Source: Nonomuraea roseoviolacea subsp. carminata (GTDB lineage Bacteria; Actinomycetota; Actinomycetes; Streptosporangiales; Streptosporangiaceae). Taken from it: a stretch of 64,000 nucleotides of DNA. The first letter of the stretch is position 1. The number at the start of each line of letters is the position of its first letter. Shown piece by piece: positions 44,214-52,892 of this stretch. Location of the stretch: NCBI RefSeq assembly GCF_024172185.1, contig NZ_JAMZEC010000001.1, positions 4,794,001 to 4,858,000 of the forward strand. The letters are read 5' to 3'. The notes beneath the pieces are model-generated. The model searched no databases. It was given only the letters and a program-made list of their open reading frames with translations, and had not been told where the DNA came from. The position numbers and the translations under genes are program-made.

Positions 44214-45646
44214 GCGCGCGGCAGCCAGACCGTGAAGAGCGTGCCCGGCGTCTGCGGGCGCACCGAGATCGTGCCGCCGTGGAGCTGGGCGTTGGCGCGG
44301 GCGATGGCCAGGCCGAGGCCGCTGCCCTGACTGCGGGTGCGCCCGGCCCCCGCCTTGTAGAAGCGGTCGAAGACGTGGGGCAGGGCCTCGGGCGGTATGC
44401 CCTTGCCGTGGTCGCGCACCTTCACCTCCAGGCCGTTCTCGGTGCCCCTGGCGCTCACGGTGACCGGCTCCCCGCCGTGCTTGAGCGCGTTGCCGACGAG
44501 GTTGGCCACGATGACGTCGAACCTGCGCGGGTCCAGGCTGGCGGTCAGGCCCGGCGAGGCGGTCACCCCCACCTTCTCGCCCCAACCGCGCACGTCCAGG
44601 CAGCCGTGGACGGCGTCGGCGACGTTGACCGGCTCCAGGTTGAGCGTGGCCGTGCCCGCGTCGAACCGGCTGATCTCGATGAGGTGCTCGATCAGCTCGC
44701 GCAGCCGCTCGATCTCCCTGAGCACGAGCCGCACGGCCTGCGCCGTGTCCTCGGGCAGCCGTTCGACGTCGTCGTTGAGGACGTCGGCCACGGCGGTCAT
44801 CGCGGTCAGCGGGGTGCGCAGCTCGTGGGAGACGTCGGCGACGAACCGGCGCGACATGGCCTCCAGCGCCCGCAGCTCCGACACGCTCAGCTCCAGCGCC
44901 GCCGCCGCGTCGTTGAACCGGGCGGTCAGCTCGGCCAGTTCGTCCTGCCCGTGGACCGGCAGGCGGGTGTCGAGCCGGCCCTGGCCGAGCGCCTGGGCCG
45001 CCGCGCTCAGCCGGCGCACCGGCAGCAGCACCTGCCGGGCCGACAGCAGCGCCACGACCAGCGCGATGGCCACGATGCTGGCGCCGCCCTGGGTGAGCTT
45101 GCTGCGCAGGGTGTCCAGCCGGCTCTGCTCGTCGCGCAGCGGGAAGAAGACGAACGTGCGCAGCCCGGTGGGCTCGACGACGGCGTCGGCGCGCCGGTAG
45201 ACCTCGGCGCCGACGATGAGCCACAGCTCGTTGTGGATGACCCTGCGCTGGGTGACGATGTTCTGCTTGGCCCGGCCGTACAGCTCGTTGGGCACGTCGT
45301 CCATGGTCATGGGGCCGTCGGCGTACAGCAGGCCGCGGTACTCGACGACGACGCCGCGGCCGGGGCCGTCGAGCGACTGGCCGAGCTCCTCCAGGTTCTG
45401 CGCGGTGGGCGGCGCCTCGCCGGGCCGCAGCCGGCCGATCGGGAACGCGATGCGGTCGAGCTCGCGCTCCACCACGTCCACGGCGGTGTCCTCGGCCCGC
45501 TCGACCAGCGCGGTCTTGGCCAGCTCGAAGCCGATGGTGGCGACGAGGACCGAGGCGGTGACGGCGACCAGCGTGAACGTGATGACCAGCCGCGCGCGCA
45601 GCCCGGTGGGCAGCCTGACCACGCGTCCGAGCAGCTTCTTGATCAT
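44210..45646 (-). CDS. Sensor histidine kinase (EnvZ/OmpR class)
   Basis: A 478-residue membrane kinase with TM helices at about 22-45 and 190-212 enclosing an extracellular sensor of about 140 residues. A HAMP domain follows (RQVLLPVRRLSAAAQALGQG), then the phosphoacceptor motif DVSHELRTPLTAM, N-box VANLVGNALKHGG and G-boxes HGKGIPPE and GSGLGLAIA. The ATG at 45644-45646 overlaps the regulator stop (ATGA). The stimulus is unknown; an envelope signal is likely given the lipoprotein partner. Confidence 0.93.
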   Translation of the reverse strand: MIKKLLGRVVRLPTGLRARLVITFTLVAVTASVLVATIGFELAKTALVERAEDTAVDVVERELDRIAFPIGRLRPGEAPPTAQNLEELGQSLDGPGRGVVVEYRGLLYADGPMTMDDVPNELYGRAKQNIVTQRRVIHNELWLIVGAEVYRRADAVVEPTGLRTFVFFPLRDEQSRLDTLRSKLTQGGASIVAIALVVALLSARQVLLPVRRLSAAAQALGQGRLDTRLPVHGQDELAELTARFNDAAAALELSVSELRALEAMSRRFVADVSHELRTPLTAMTAVADVLNDDVERLPEDTAQAVRLVLREIERLRELIEHLIEISRFDAGTATLNLEPVNVADAVHGCLDVRGWGEKVGVTASPGLTASLDPRRFDVIVANLVGNALKHGGEPVTVSARGTENGLEVKVRDHGKGIPPEALPHVFDRFYKAGAGRTRSQGSGLGLAIARANAQLHGGTISVRPQTPGTLFTVWLPRA

Positions 45647-46323
45647 GGAGGGCTGAAGCGGTAGCCGAATCCGCGCACGGTGTGGATGAACACCGGCTCG
45701 GCCGGCGTCGGCTCGATCTTGGCGCGTACCCGCTGCACGCAGGCGTCCACCAGGCGGGAGTCCGCGACGTGCGTGTGGTCCCACACCTCCCGCAGCAGGT
45801 AGCGGCGGTTGAGCACCTGGCCGGGATGGCGAACCAGCTCCAGCAGCAGCCGCAGCTCGGTCGGCGTCAGGTGGATCTCCTTGCCGGCCAGCGTGACCTT
45901 CAGCGCGCCGCGGTCGATCACGAGGTCGCCGAAGGTGATGCGGTCGGAGGCCGCCGACTCGGCGCGGCGCAGTATGGCGCGGATGCGGGCGTCGAGCACG
46001 CGCGGCTCGACGGGCTTGACCACGTAGTCGTCGGCCCCGGCCTCCAGGCCCACCACGATGTCGAGGTCGTCGCCGCGGGCGGTGAGCAGGATGACGGGGA
46101 GCTGGTCGAGCCGGCGGATGCGGCGGCACACCTCGACCCCGTCGATGCCCGGGAGCATGACGTCGAGGACAGCGATCTCGGGTCGGCGGGACCTGATGTG
46201 GTCCAGCCCCTCCTCGCCGGTGGCGTAGGAGGTGACGGAGTGCCCCTGCCGTGTCAGCGCCAGCTCCAGGGCTGTGCGCACGGAGGCGTCGTCTTCGATG
46301 AGGAGGATCCCGGCCACCTGCAC
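45643..46323 (-). CDS. OmpR/PhoB-family response regulator
   Basis: A 226-residue regulator. Its receiver domain has the acidic pair in LIEDDAS, phosphorylated Asp in AVLDVMLPG, Thr in LLTARG and Lys in VVKPVE. The C-terminal winged helix (LTPTELRLLLELVRHPGQVL, RVRAKIEP and the wing GFGYRF) binds direct repeats. The start is GTG 46321-46323, with another GTG two codons on. It leads the regulator-kinase-lipoprotein operon and is divergent from the transglycosylase-like gene, which is a natural candidate target. Confidence 0.93.
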   Translation of the reverse strand: MQVAGILLIEDDASVRTALELALTRQGHSVTSYATGEEGLDHIRSRRPEIAVLDVMLPGIDGVEVCRRIRRLDQLPVILLTARGDDLDIVVGLEAGADDYVVKPVEPRVLDARIRAILRRAESAASDRITFGDLVIDRGALKVTLAGKEIHLTPTELRLLLELVRHPGQVLNRRYLLREVWDHTHVADSRLVDACVQRVRAKIEPTPAEPVFIHTVRGFGYRFSPP

Positions 46324-46572
46324 ATTATTCGCCCAGGTGAGGAATGCATCCGACGAGCGTCATAGAACTGTGACATCTCACTCACACGACCACAAAAAAG
46401 ACGGGGCAGTGTCAGGAGAGTTCCAGCCCCGGGAAAAGCGCCCGTCAGGTGTGACCAAAATCACATCCAGTGGGAAACTCCACGCCAGGTGGCTGGTGGG
46501 GCCAGAGTTGTCCTGCCGAATGTCCCGTTTCGGTTGCGGACCACCCCCCAAGACAGGGCAAGCTCATTGCTC
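46324..46572. promoter_or_regulatory. Divergent control region with a consensus CRP-type palindrome
   Basis: The 249-bp gap contains TGTGACCAAAATCACA (46450-46465), a perfect TGTGA-N6-TCACA as bound by CRP/FNR-type regulators. A weaker relative, TGTGACATCTCACTCACA, lies at 46369-46386. Between them GGGGC (46403-46407) can pair with GCCCC (46426-46430), or GACGGG (46400-46405) with CCCGTC (46441-46446). No gene is present. Confidence 0.7.
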
Positions 46573-47301
46573 GTGAGCCCAGGTCCGCAGTTGAGTGAGC
46601 GTCGCGCCCCCGAAACCCCCCGCTCGGCAAGCCGACCGGCCCGTTCCTCGCGCGTGAGCCCGAAGCGGGTGATCGGCATCGGCCTGGCGGCCGTCGTCGT
46701 GCTCGGCGGCGGGGGCTACACCGCCTTCCGCGCCGTCGAGAACGCCAACGCGCCCAAGACCGCCGAGCCCCTGTCGCTCCCCGAGATGGGCGCCCTGGCC
46801 GGTGGTGACTTCAGCGCCGCCGCCGACCCCAAGACCGACGCGCTCAAGGAGGCCGCGGTCCAGGCGTACCGGGCCGACAAGCTCAAGGACGCCCGTTCCG
46901 GGGCGAAGACCGGCTTCGACTGGGTCGAGGTCAAGAAGAAGGCCCCGGGCGGCAACGGCTTCCCGCCCGCCAACTTCCCGCCCGGCAGCACCCCGTCGCC
47001 CGGCAGCAACAAGGCCATCGCCCGGTCGATGCTGGCCAGCGCGGGCTTCGGCGCCGACCAGTGGGGCTGCCTCGAACGCCTCTGGCAGAAGGAGAGCGGC
47101 TGGAACGAGCGGGCCATGAACCGCTACTCCGGCGCGTACGGCATCCCGCAGTCCCTGCCCGGCAGCAAGATGGCCTCGGCCGGACCCAACTGGCAGACCG
47201 ACGCGGCCACCCAGATCAAGTGGGGCCTCGGCTACATCAAGGGCCGCTACGGCACGCCGTGCGGCGCCTGGGGACACTCGCAGTCCACGGGTTGGTACTG
47301 A
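46573..47301 (+). CDS. Membrane-anchored transglycosylase-like / aggregation-promoting-factor-like protein
   Basis: About 242 residues. A basic N-terminus and one membrane helix (RVIGIGLAAVVVLGGGGYTA) are followed by a Lys/Asp/Ala-rich spacer, a Gly/Pro linker and a C-terminal lysozyme-like domain of about 85 residues. WGCLERLWQKESGWN has the catalytic-type Glu, then GAYGIPQSLPGSKM and GLGYIKGRYGTPCGAW. Two Cys in the domain probably pair. It should act on peptidoglycan. GTG 46573 is the likeliest start; the longer frame to 46489 overlaps the control region. Confidence 0.82.
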   Translation: MSPGPQLSERRAPETPRSASRPARSSRVSPKRVIGIGLAAVVVLGGGGYTAFRAVENANAPKTAEPLSLPEMGALAGGDFSAAADPKTDALKEAAVQAYRADKLKDARSGAKTGFDWVEVKKKAPGGNGFPPANFPPGSTPSPGSNKAIARSMLASAGFGADQWGCLERLWQKESGWNERAMNRYSGAYGIPQSLPGSKMASAGPNWQTDAATQIKWGLGYIKGRYGTPCGAWGHSQSTGWY

Positions 47302-47371
47302 CAGGTCATCTTTCCCTCAGCAATCGGCAAGCCGCCGCGTCCGTCCGCGCGGGCGGGCGCACGCTGGCCGC

Positions 47372-49369
47372 ATGGCTGTGAAGGTCAGTGTGATCGTCGA
47401 TGTCTGCAACCCGGGTGATTCGGCCGACGCGTGCCTGCGGTCCGTCCTGGACCAGACGCTGCCCGCCGACGACTACGAAGTGATCTTCGTGGACGACGGG
47501 TCCACCGACGGGATCGCCGAGCGGCTCGACACCGTCGCCGCCGTGCGCCGCAACGTCCGCGTCCTGCACCTGCCGCACAGCGGCTCACCCATGAGGGGGC
47601 GCAACGTCGGCGTCGCGGCGGCCAAGGGCGAGTACGTCTACCTGATGACCCAGGGCGACCGGCTGGCCCGCGAGGCGCTGGAGCGCATGTACGACCGGGC
47701 CGTGGAGACGGACGCCGACGTCCTGGTCGGGCGGCTCGCCCGCGACACCGGGCCGCCCATGGGCGCCTTCCAGCAGAGCCGGGCCCGCGCCGACATCCTG
47801 CGCGACCGGCTCTTCTCGCTCCTCACCCCGCACAAGCTCTACCGGCGCGCGTTCCTGGAGCAGCACGCTCTCGCCTTCGCCGCGCCCGGCGGCCAGCTCG
47901 CCGAGCAGGCGTTCTCCGTGCGCGCCTACCTGGAGGCCAAGGTCGTCGCCATCCTCGCCGAGCAGGTCTGCTGCCACCTGGGCGAGCGGCCCGAGCCCGA
48001 CGAGGACCCCGCCACGGTCGTGGCCGAGCTGCGCGAGCTGCTCGACGGCATCGACGCCCGCACCGGCGAGGGCCGCCACCGCGACCGCATGTACGCCTAC
48101 TGGTTCCGCTCGACCGCGCTGCGCCCGTTCCTCACCAGCCGGTTCGCCGGCTCCTCCATCGACCGCGGTATGCACTTCACGCTGCTCAGGGAGCTGGTGC
48201 TGGAGCGCTTCCCCGAGCGGCTCGACCGCTACCTGCCGGTCCACCTGCGCGCCGTGGCCGCGCTCCTGCGGGCCGGCCGCCTCGACCAGCTCGTCCTGCT
48301 GGCCAACTCCACCCGCCGCGCGGGCCTGGGCGCCGACCTGACCGAGGTCCGCTGGGACGGGCAGGTGCTCGTGCTCGGGCTCACCGTCGAGGTGCTGGGC
48401 GGCGACGGCCGGCCCACCGTCTTCCGCGCCGACGGCGACCGGCTGCACTGGATCCCGCCCCGCTCGCTCGACCCCGCGCTGCTGCCGGACGCCGTCACCG
48501 ACGTCACCCAGGCGGTCGAGCGGGCCCGCATCGAGGTCTACGTCCGGCACTCCGAGACGGGCGTCATCCACTTCCTGCCCGTCGCGTACCGGGTGGAGCG
48601 GGTCCCGGACGGGCGGCGCCACATCCGCGTGCGCATCGTCGGCGAGGCGCGCGTGGACGCCACCGAGGCCGCCATGGGCCGGCCGCTGCGCTCCGGCCAG
48701 TGGGAGGTCCACGTCCGCATGTACGGCGGCGCGCATCAGGCCCGCAGCCGCGTGCGCCGCTCCGAGGGCCCGCTCAACTGCCTCGGCGTGCTGGCCGAGC
48801 GCCCGAAGACCCGCCTGGTGGTGCCCTGCTGGACCGACGAGGGCGAGCTGGGCCTGGCGGTCGAGCCGCGCTCGTTCGCCGAGTCGATCGCGCTGGTCTC
48901 GCCCGGCGTCACCGTGAGGCGGCAGGAGGGCCATCTGTACGTGGTGCTGCCGGTGCCGTACGTGCCGCCGAGCGGCGGGCCGCCGCTGGAGCTGGTGCTG
49001 CGCGGCACCGGGCGCCGGGAGCGCGAGGTGAGCGCGCCCGCCCTCGTCGAGCCGGGCCTGGCCGGCCGCATCGCCGGCCAGCTCGTCGCCAAGCTGCCGA
49101 TCCGGCGGATGTTCGCCCCGCCGGACGTGCTCGGGCCGGGCCGGTGGCTGCCGTCGCTGCGCACCGCCGAGGAGGAGGTGGGGCTGCGGTTCGGGCTGGA
49201 GATCCGGCGGGGCGCCGTGATGGTGCGCCCCACCGCCGCCGTGGACCCGGCCCGCCGCTCACCGCTCGGCCGCGACTCGGCCCTGCACCGGATCGGCCGG
49301 CGCCTGCCCGGCGCCCGCCACCTCGTACGGCTGGCACGCGCGGGCAGGCATCGCTACCTGAAGGACTGA
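47372..49369 (+). CDS. Family 2 glycosyltransferase with long C-terminal region
   Basis: A 665-residue protein. The first 220 residues are a GT-A fold: VSVIVDVCNPGDSADACLRS, FVDDGSTDG with the nucleotide-binding Asp residues, PMRGRNVGVAAAKGEYVYLM and TQGDRL. The remaining 440 residues, beta-rich with many Arg, resemble the C-terminal extension seen in teichoic-acid-type or surface-polysaccharide transferases, but I cannot name it. No membrane segment is evident. It probably adds sugars to a wall polymer. Confidence 0.82.
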   Translation: MAVKVSVIVDVCNPGDSADACLRSVLDQTLPADDYEVIFVDDGSTDGIAERLDTVAAVRRNVRVLHLPHSGSPMRGRNVGVAAAKGEYVYLMTQGDRLAREALERMYDRAVETDADVLVGRLARDTGPPMGAFQQSRARADILRDRLFSLLTPHKLYRRAFLEQHALAFAAPGGQLAEQAFSVRAYLEAKVVAILAEQVCCHLGERPEPDEDPATVVAELRELLDGIDARTGEGRHRDRMYAYWFRSTALRPFLTSRFAGSSIDRGMHFTLLRELVLERFPERLDRYLPVHLRAVAALLRAGRLDQLVLLANSTRRAGLGADLTEVRWDGQVLVLGLTVEVLGGDGRPTVFRADGDRLHWIPPRSLDPALLPDAVTDVTQAVERARIEVYVRHSETGVIHFLPVAYRVERVPDGRRHIRVRIVGEARVDATEAAMGRPLRSGQWEVHVRMYGGAHQARSRVRRSEGPLNCLGVLAERPKTRLVVPCWTDEGELGLAVEPRSFAESIALVSPGVTVRRQEGHLYVVLPVPYVPPSGGPPLELVLRGTGRREREVSAPALVEPGLAGRIAGQLVAKLPIRRMFAPPDVLGPGRWLPSLRTAEEEVGLRFGLEIRRGAVMVRPTAAVDPARRSPLGRDSALHRIGRRLPGARHLVRLARAGRHRYLKD

Positions 49370-49384
49370 CGCCCCTACCGGCGC

Positions 49385-50548
49385 CTACCGGCCGGTCCAC
49401 TCCTCCAGCTCGGCGAAGGCGTCGCGGAAGGCCGGCAGCATCGGCCTGAGCCGGTCCGGATAGACGTCCACCAGGCTGTCGAGGTGGTTGCCGCCCTCCA
49501 CCCGGTGGTAGCGGAACGGCCGGTGCGGGCCGACCATCCGCGCGTACACGTCGGAGTCGCGCTCGATGGGCAGCAGCGAGTCGAGCGTGCCGTGCAACGT
49601 GATGAGCGGCTTCGTGATGCGCCCGGTCAGGGCGATCCTGGCGACCGCGGCGTAGGGACGGCGCGCGTCGTAGTCGTAGTCGGCCGCGGCCCCGTCGTAC
49701 GACGGGTCCAGCTCCTTCTGGTAGAGCTGCTGGGTCAGCTCCCAGTAGTACTGCCGGTGGAACGGCCACAGGAACTCCGAGCCGGCCGCGAAGCCCGCCT
49801 GCCGCACGCCGGCCTCGTCCGGGTACGCCTTGAGCGCCTCCGGCAGGTAGTTCAGCAGGTTGTCGCCCTTGACCCGCCAGAGCGTGCCCTCCCAGTCGAC
49901 GCCGCCGTCGTAGAGCCAGCCGCGGTTCTCCAGCTGCCACCTGACCAGGTAGCCGCCGTTGGAGATGCCGGCCATGTACGTGCGCCTCGGGGGCCGGCCG
50001 TACCGCTGGGCGGCGACGGCCTTGGCGGCGATCGTGAGCTGGGTGACCCGCTCGTTCCACTCGGCGATGGCGTCGCCGGGGCGCCGGCCGTCGGTGTGGA
50101 AGTTCAGGCCGGTGTTGCCCTTGTCGGTGGCGGCGAAGGCGTAGCCCTTGGCCAGCACCCAGTCCGCGATCGTGAAGTCGTTGGCGTACTGCTCCCGGTT
50201 GCCGGGCGTGCCGGTGACGACGAGGCCGCCGTTCCAGTGCTCGGGGAGCCGGATGACGAACTGGGAGTCGTGGTTCCAGCCGTGGGTGGGGTTGGTGGTG
50301 GAGGTGTCGGGGAAGTAGCCGTCGATCTGGACGCCGGGGACGCCGGTGGGGTTCACCGTGGCCGCCGAGTGCAGGCCCGCCCAGTCGGCGGGGTCGGTGT
50401 GACCGGTGCGGGCGGTGCCGGCGGTGGTGAGGTCGTCCAGCTCGGCCGTGACGGCGCGCTCGGCGCCCGGCACGGTCAGCGGCCGGGCCTGGGCCGCGGC
50501 GGGTAAGGGCGTGAGCAGGCTCGCGACGAGGGTGAGGGCGACGAGCAT
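49385..50548 (-). CDS. Secreted alpha/beta hydrolase (3-hydroxybutyrate-oligomer-hydrolase/tannase-like)
   Basis: A 387-residue protein with a signal peptide (MLVALTLVASLLTPLPAAAQA). The catalytic Ser is in MAGISNGGYL, and the likely Asp and His are in HGTLDSLLP and EGGNHLDSL. WNGGLVVTGTPGNREQ and AFAATDKGNTGLNFH match the pattern of tannase-like and D-3-hydroxybutyrate-oligomer hydrolases. Because a hydroxybutyrate-type dehydrogenase leads the same operon, an extracellular ester or oligomer hydrolase is the best reading. Its ATG overlaps the preceding stop (TGATG). Confidence 0.7.
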   Translation of the reverse strand: MLVALTLVASLLTPLPAAAQARPLTVPGAERAVTAELDDLTTAGTARTGHTDPADWAGLHSAATVNPTGVPGVQIDGYFPDTSTTNPTHGWNHDSQFVIRLPEHWNGGLVVTGTPGNREQYANDFTIADWVLAKGYAFAATDKGNTGLNFHTDGRRPGDAIAEWNERVTQLTIAAKAVAAQRYGRPPRRTYMAGISNGGYLVRWQLENRGWLYDGGVDWEGTLWRVKGDNLLNYLPEALKAYPDEAGVRQAGFAAGSEFLWPFHRQYYWELTQQLYQKELDPSYDGAAADYDYDARRPYAAVARIALTGRITKPLITLHGTLDSLLPIERDSDVYARMVGPHRPFRYHRVEGGNHLDSLVDVYPDRLRPMLPAFRDAFAELEEWTGR

Positions 50549-51570
50549 CAGGTCTCCAGGAGGTGCCGGGCCAGCAGCCGGTGGAAGTCGTCGGGGCGTT
50601 CCAGGTGGGGGCTGTGACCGCACTTGTCCAGCACGGCCTCGCGGTACGGGCCGTAGCGTTCCAGCACGGCCCGGGTCTGGGCGATCATGGGCTGCGCGGG
50701 CGTGCCGGGGGAGCCGGGGACCACGCCGATGGCGCCCAGGTGGGCCAGGTCGAACAGGGAGGTGTCGGAGACGATCACGTCGTCGGCGCCGCGGATCCAC
50801 AGGACGGGCGGCTTGGGGGTGATCTCGTGCAGGTCGTCGATGCGGAAGCGGGTCGGCGCCAGCGCGTTGAGCACGCCGCGCCGGCCGGGCGCGACGCCCG
50901 GCCAGGCGGCCGAGGTGGCGGCGTCGCCCGGGTAGTGGTCCTCGCCGACGCGGGTGGTGAGCATGGCGGCGACGTAGCGGTCCTCGTCGTCCACCGGGCT
51001 CGCCACGTACGTGGAGCGGAACACCGAACGCGGCGAGGCCGGGTCCTCGTCCGACAGGTCGCCGCCCTCCAGCCGGGCCACGAACTCCGGGTTGACCGCG
51101 CCGGCGCCCGACCCGGCGCCGTCCGGATGGGTCAAGCGGCCGTCCGGCCCCTCGGTGCCGCCGAACCCGTACGGCGAGACCGGGTTGACCAGCGTGACGG
51201 ACCGCACGGCGGCGGGGCGGTCGCGCAGCATCTGCAGCACGATCCCGCCGCCGAGGCTCCAGCCGACGAGGTGGACGGCGGGCAGCTCCAGCGCGTCCAC
51301 CAGCTCCAGCAGGTCGTCGGAGAAGTCCCGCAGGCCCCGGGTGGCGTCGATGGGCTCGGGGTCGGTCCCGCCGAAGCCGCGCAGGTCCACCGCGATCGGG
51401 CGCAGGCCGTCCGGCAGCGCGGCCATGCTCGTGTGCCAGAACGCCGAGGAGGAGACGTTGCCGTGGACGAACAGCACCGGCGCGCCGGTCCGGCCCTCGA
51501 CGGTGACGACGTTCTGGGTGAGCCGCGGCGTCGTGACCCGCGTCGCGACGAACGACACAGGGGCGCTCAT
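50548..51570 (-). CDS. Alpha/beta hydrolase, intracellular
   Basis: A 340-residue alpha/beta hydrolase without signal peptide. The oxyanion region is LFVHGNVSSSAFW, the nucleophile Ser is in VGWSLGGG, and the acid and base are in RGADDVIVSD and KCGHSPHLERP. It is the fourth gene of a five-gene operon; its start overlaps the MFS stop (ATGA at 51567-51570). It may finish hydrolysis of imported esters or short oligomers; this is inferred from context. Confidence 0.82.
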   Translation of the reverse strand: MSAPVSFVATRVTTPRLTQNVVTVEGRTGAPVLFVHGNVSSSAFWHTSMAALPDGLRPIAVDLRGFGGTDPEPIDATRGLRDFSDDLLELVDALELPAVHLVGWSLGGGIVLQMLRDRPAAVRSVTLVNPVSPYGFGGTEGPDGRLTHPDGAGSGAGAVNPEFVARLEGGDLSDEDPASPRSVFRSTYVASPVDDEDRYVAAMLTTRVGEDHYPGDAATSAAWPGVAPGRRGVLNALAPTRFRIDDLHEITPKPPVLWIRGADDVIVSDTSLFDLAHLGAIGVVPGSPGTPAQPMIAQTRAVLERYGPYREAVLDKCGHSPHLERPDDFHRLLARHLLET

Positions 51571-52838
51571 GCCCGCACCTTCTCGGCCAGGTCACGGCCC
51601 TGGGTCTCGCGGGCGGCGAAGACGGCGACGAGGGTGAGGACGGCCGCCGCGCCGAGGTAGACGGAGATCGGCAGGCTGCTGCCGAAGTCCTTGAGCAGGG
51701 CCACCGCGATGAGCGGGGCCAGCGCCCCGGCCACGATCGCCGAGAGCTGCGCGCCGATCGACACGCCGGTGTACCTCATCCGCGTGCCGAACAGCTCGGA
51801 GAAGAAGGCCGCCTGCGGGCCGTACATCATGCCGTGGAACAGCAGCCCGACCGTGACGGCCAGCGTGATCGCCAGGAAGTTGCCGGTGTCCACGAGCGGG
51901 AAGAACGCGAAGATCCACACCCCGATCCCGGCGGCGCCGGCCAGGTAGATCGGGCGGCGGCCCAGGCGGTCCGACAGCGCGCCCCACATCGGGATCGTGA
52001 CGAAGTGGATGGCCGAGGCGATCAGCACCGCGTTGAGCACGGTCGAGTTCGCCAGGCCGGTGGTCTTGGCGTACGTGATGACGAAGACCGTGAGCAGGTA
52101 GAAGGAGATGTTCTCCGCCAGCCGCGCGCCGATGGCGACGAGCACGTCGCGCCAGTGGTGGCGCAGCACGCCGACGATCGGCGCGGTCGGCTCCGGCTCG
52201 GCCTGCTGGAAGACCGGCGACTCGGTGATCGACAACCGGATCCACAGCCCGATCAGCACCAGCACGCCCGACAGCAGGAACGGCACCCGCCAGCCCCAGC
52301 TCTGGAACGCCGCGTCCGACTGCGTGGCGGCCAGGATCGCCAGCACGCCGGTCGCCAGCAGGTTGCCGCCCGGCGCGCCCGCCTGCGGCCAGGAGGCCCA
52401 GAAGCCGCGGCGTTCGGCGTCGCCGTGCTCGGAGACGATGAGGACCGCGCCGCCCCACTCGCCGCCGAGCGCGAAGCCCTGCACCAGCCGCAGCGTCGTG
52501 AGCAGCAGCGGCGCGGCGGCGCCGACGCTCACGTACGTGGGCAGGCATCCGATGAGGAACGTGGCCGCGCCCATCATGAGCAGGCTGACCACCAGGAGGG
52601 TCTTGCGGCCGACCCGGTCGCCGAAGTGACCGAAGACCAGGCCGCCGAGGGGGCGGGCGACGAACCCGACGGCGTAGGTGAGGAAGGCGAGGAGGGTGCC
52701 GGTCAGCGGATCGGCCTCGGGGAAGAACAGCTTGTTGAACACGAGGGCGGCTGCCGAGCCGTACAGGAAGAAGTCGTACCACTCGATGGTGGTGCCGATC
52801 AGGCCGGCGCCGACGACCTTCTTGATGGAAGTGGCCAT
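51567..52838 (-). CDS. MFS transporter, metabolite:H+ symporter (MHS) family
   Basis: A 423-residue, 12-helix transporter. The start, GTTIEWYDFFLYGSAAALVF, and the loop GDRVGRKTLL are typical of the MHS family, which takes up organic acids such as shikimate, citrate, proline/betaine or 2-oxoglutarate with protons. GGEWGGAVLI is another family marker. Between an SDR dehydrogenase and two hydrolases it probably imports the acid they produce or use. ATG 52836-52838. Confidence 0.88.
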   Translation of the reverse strand: MATSIKKVVGAGLIGTTIEWYDFFLYGSAAALVFNKLFFPEADPLTGTLLAFLTYAVGFVARPLGGLVFGHFGDRVGRKTLLVVSLLMMGAATFLIGCLPTYVSVGAAAPLLLTTLRLVQGFALGGEWGGAVLIVSEHGDAERRGFWASWPQAGAPGGNLLATGVLAILAATQSDAAFQSWGWRVPFLLSGVLVLIGLWIRLSITESPVFQQAEPEPTAPIVGVLRHHWRDVLVAIGARLAENISFYLLTVFVITYAKTTGLANSTVLNAVLIASAIHFVTIPMWGALSDRLGRRPIYLAGAAGIGVWIFAFFPLVDTGNFLAITLAVTVGLLFHGMMYGPQAAFFSELFGTRMRYTGVSIGAQLSAIVAGALAPLIAVALLKDFGSSLPISVYLGAAAVLTLVAVFAARETQGRDLAEKVRA

Positions 52839-52892
52839 GCCGTCACGCTAGGGAGTGACGGGGGTCACTCATATGGGGGCGAAGCCCACAGT

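Noticed and set aside
44210..46129. A single long minus-strand frame joining the response regulator region and the histidine kinase
   Set aside because: The kinase starts with a clear N-terminus at 45646; the upstream part is the regulator gene read in the wrong frame.
46324..46572. c-di-AMP (ydaO-type) riboswitch in front of the wall-hydrolase-like gene
   Set aside because: Such riboswitches often precede actinomycete wall hydrolases, but I could not find the conserved core; only simple competing stems are present.
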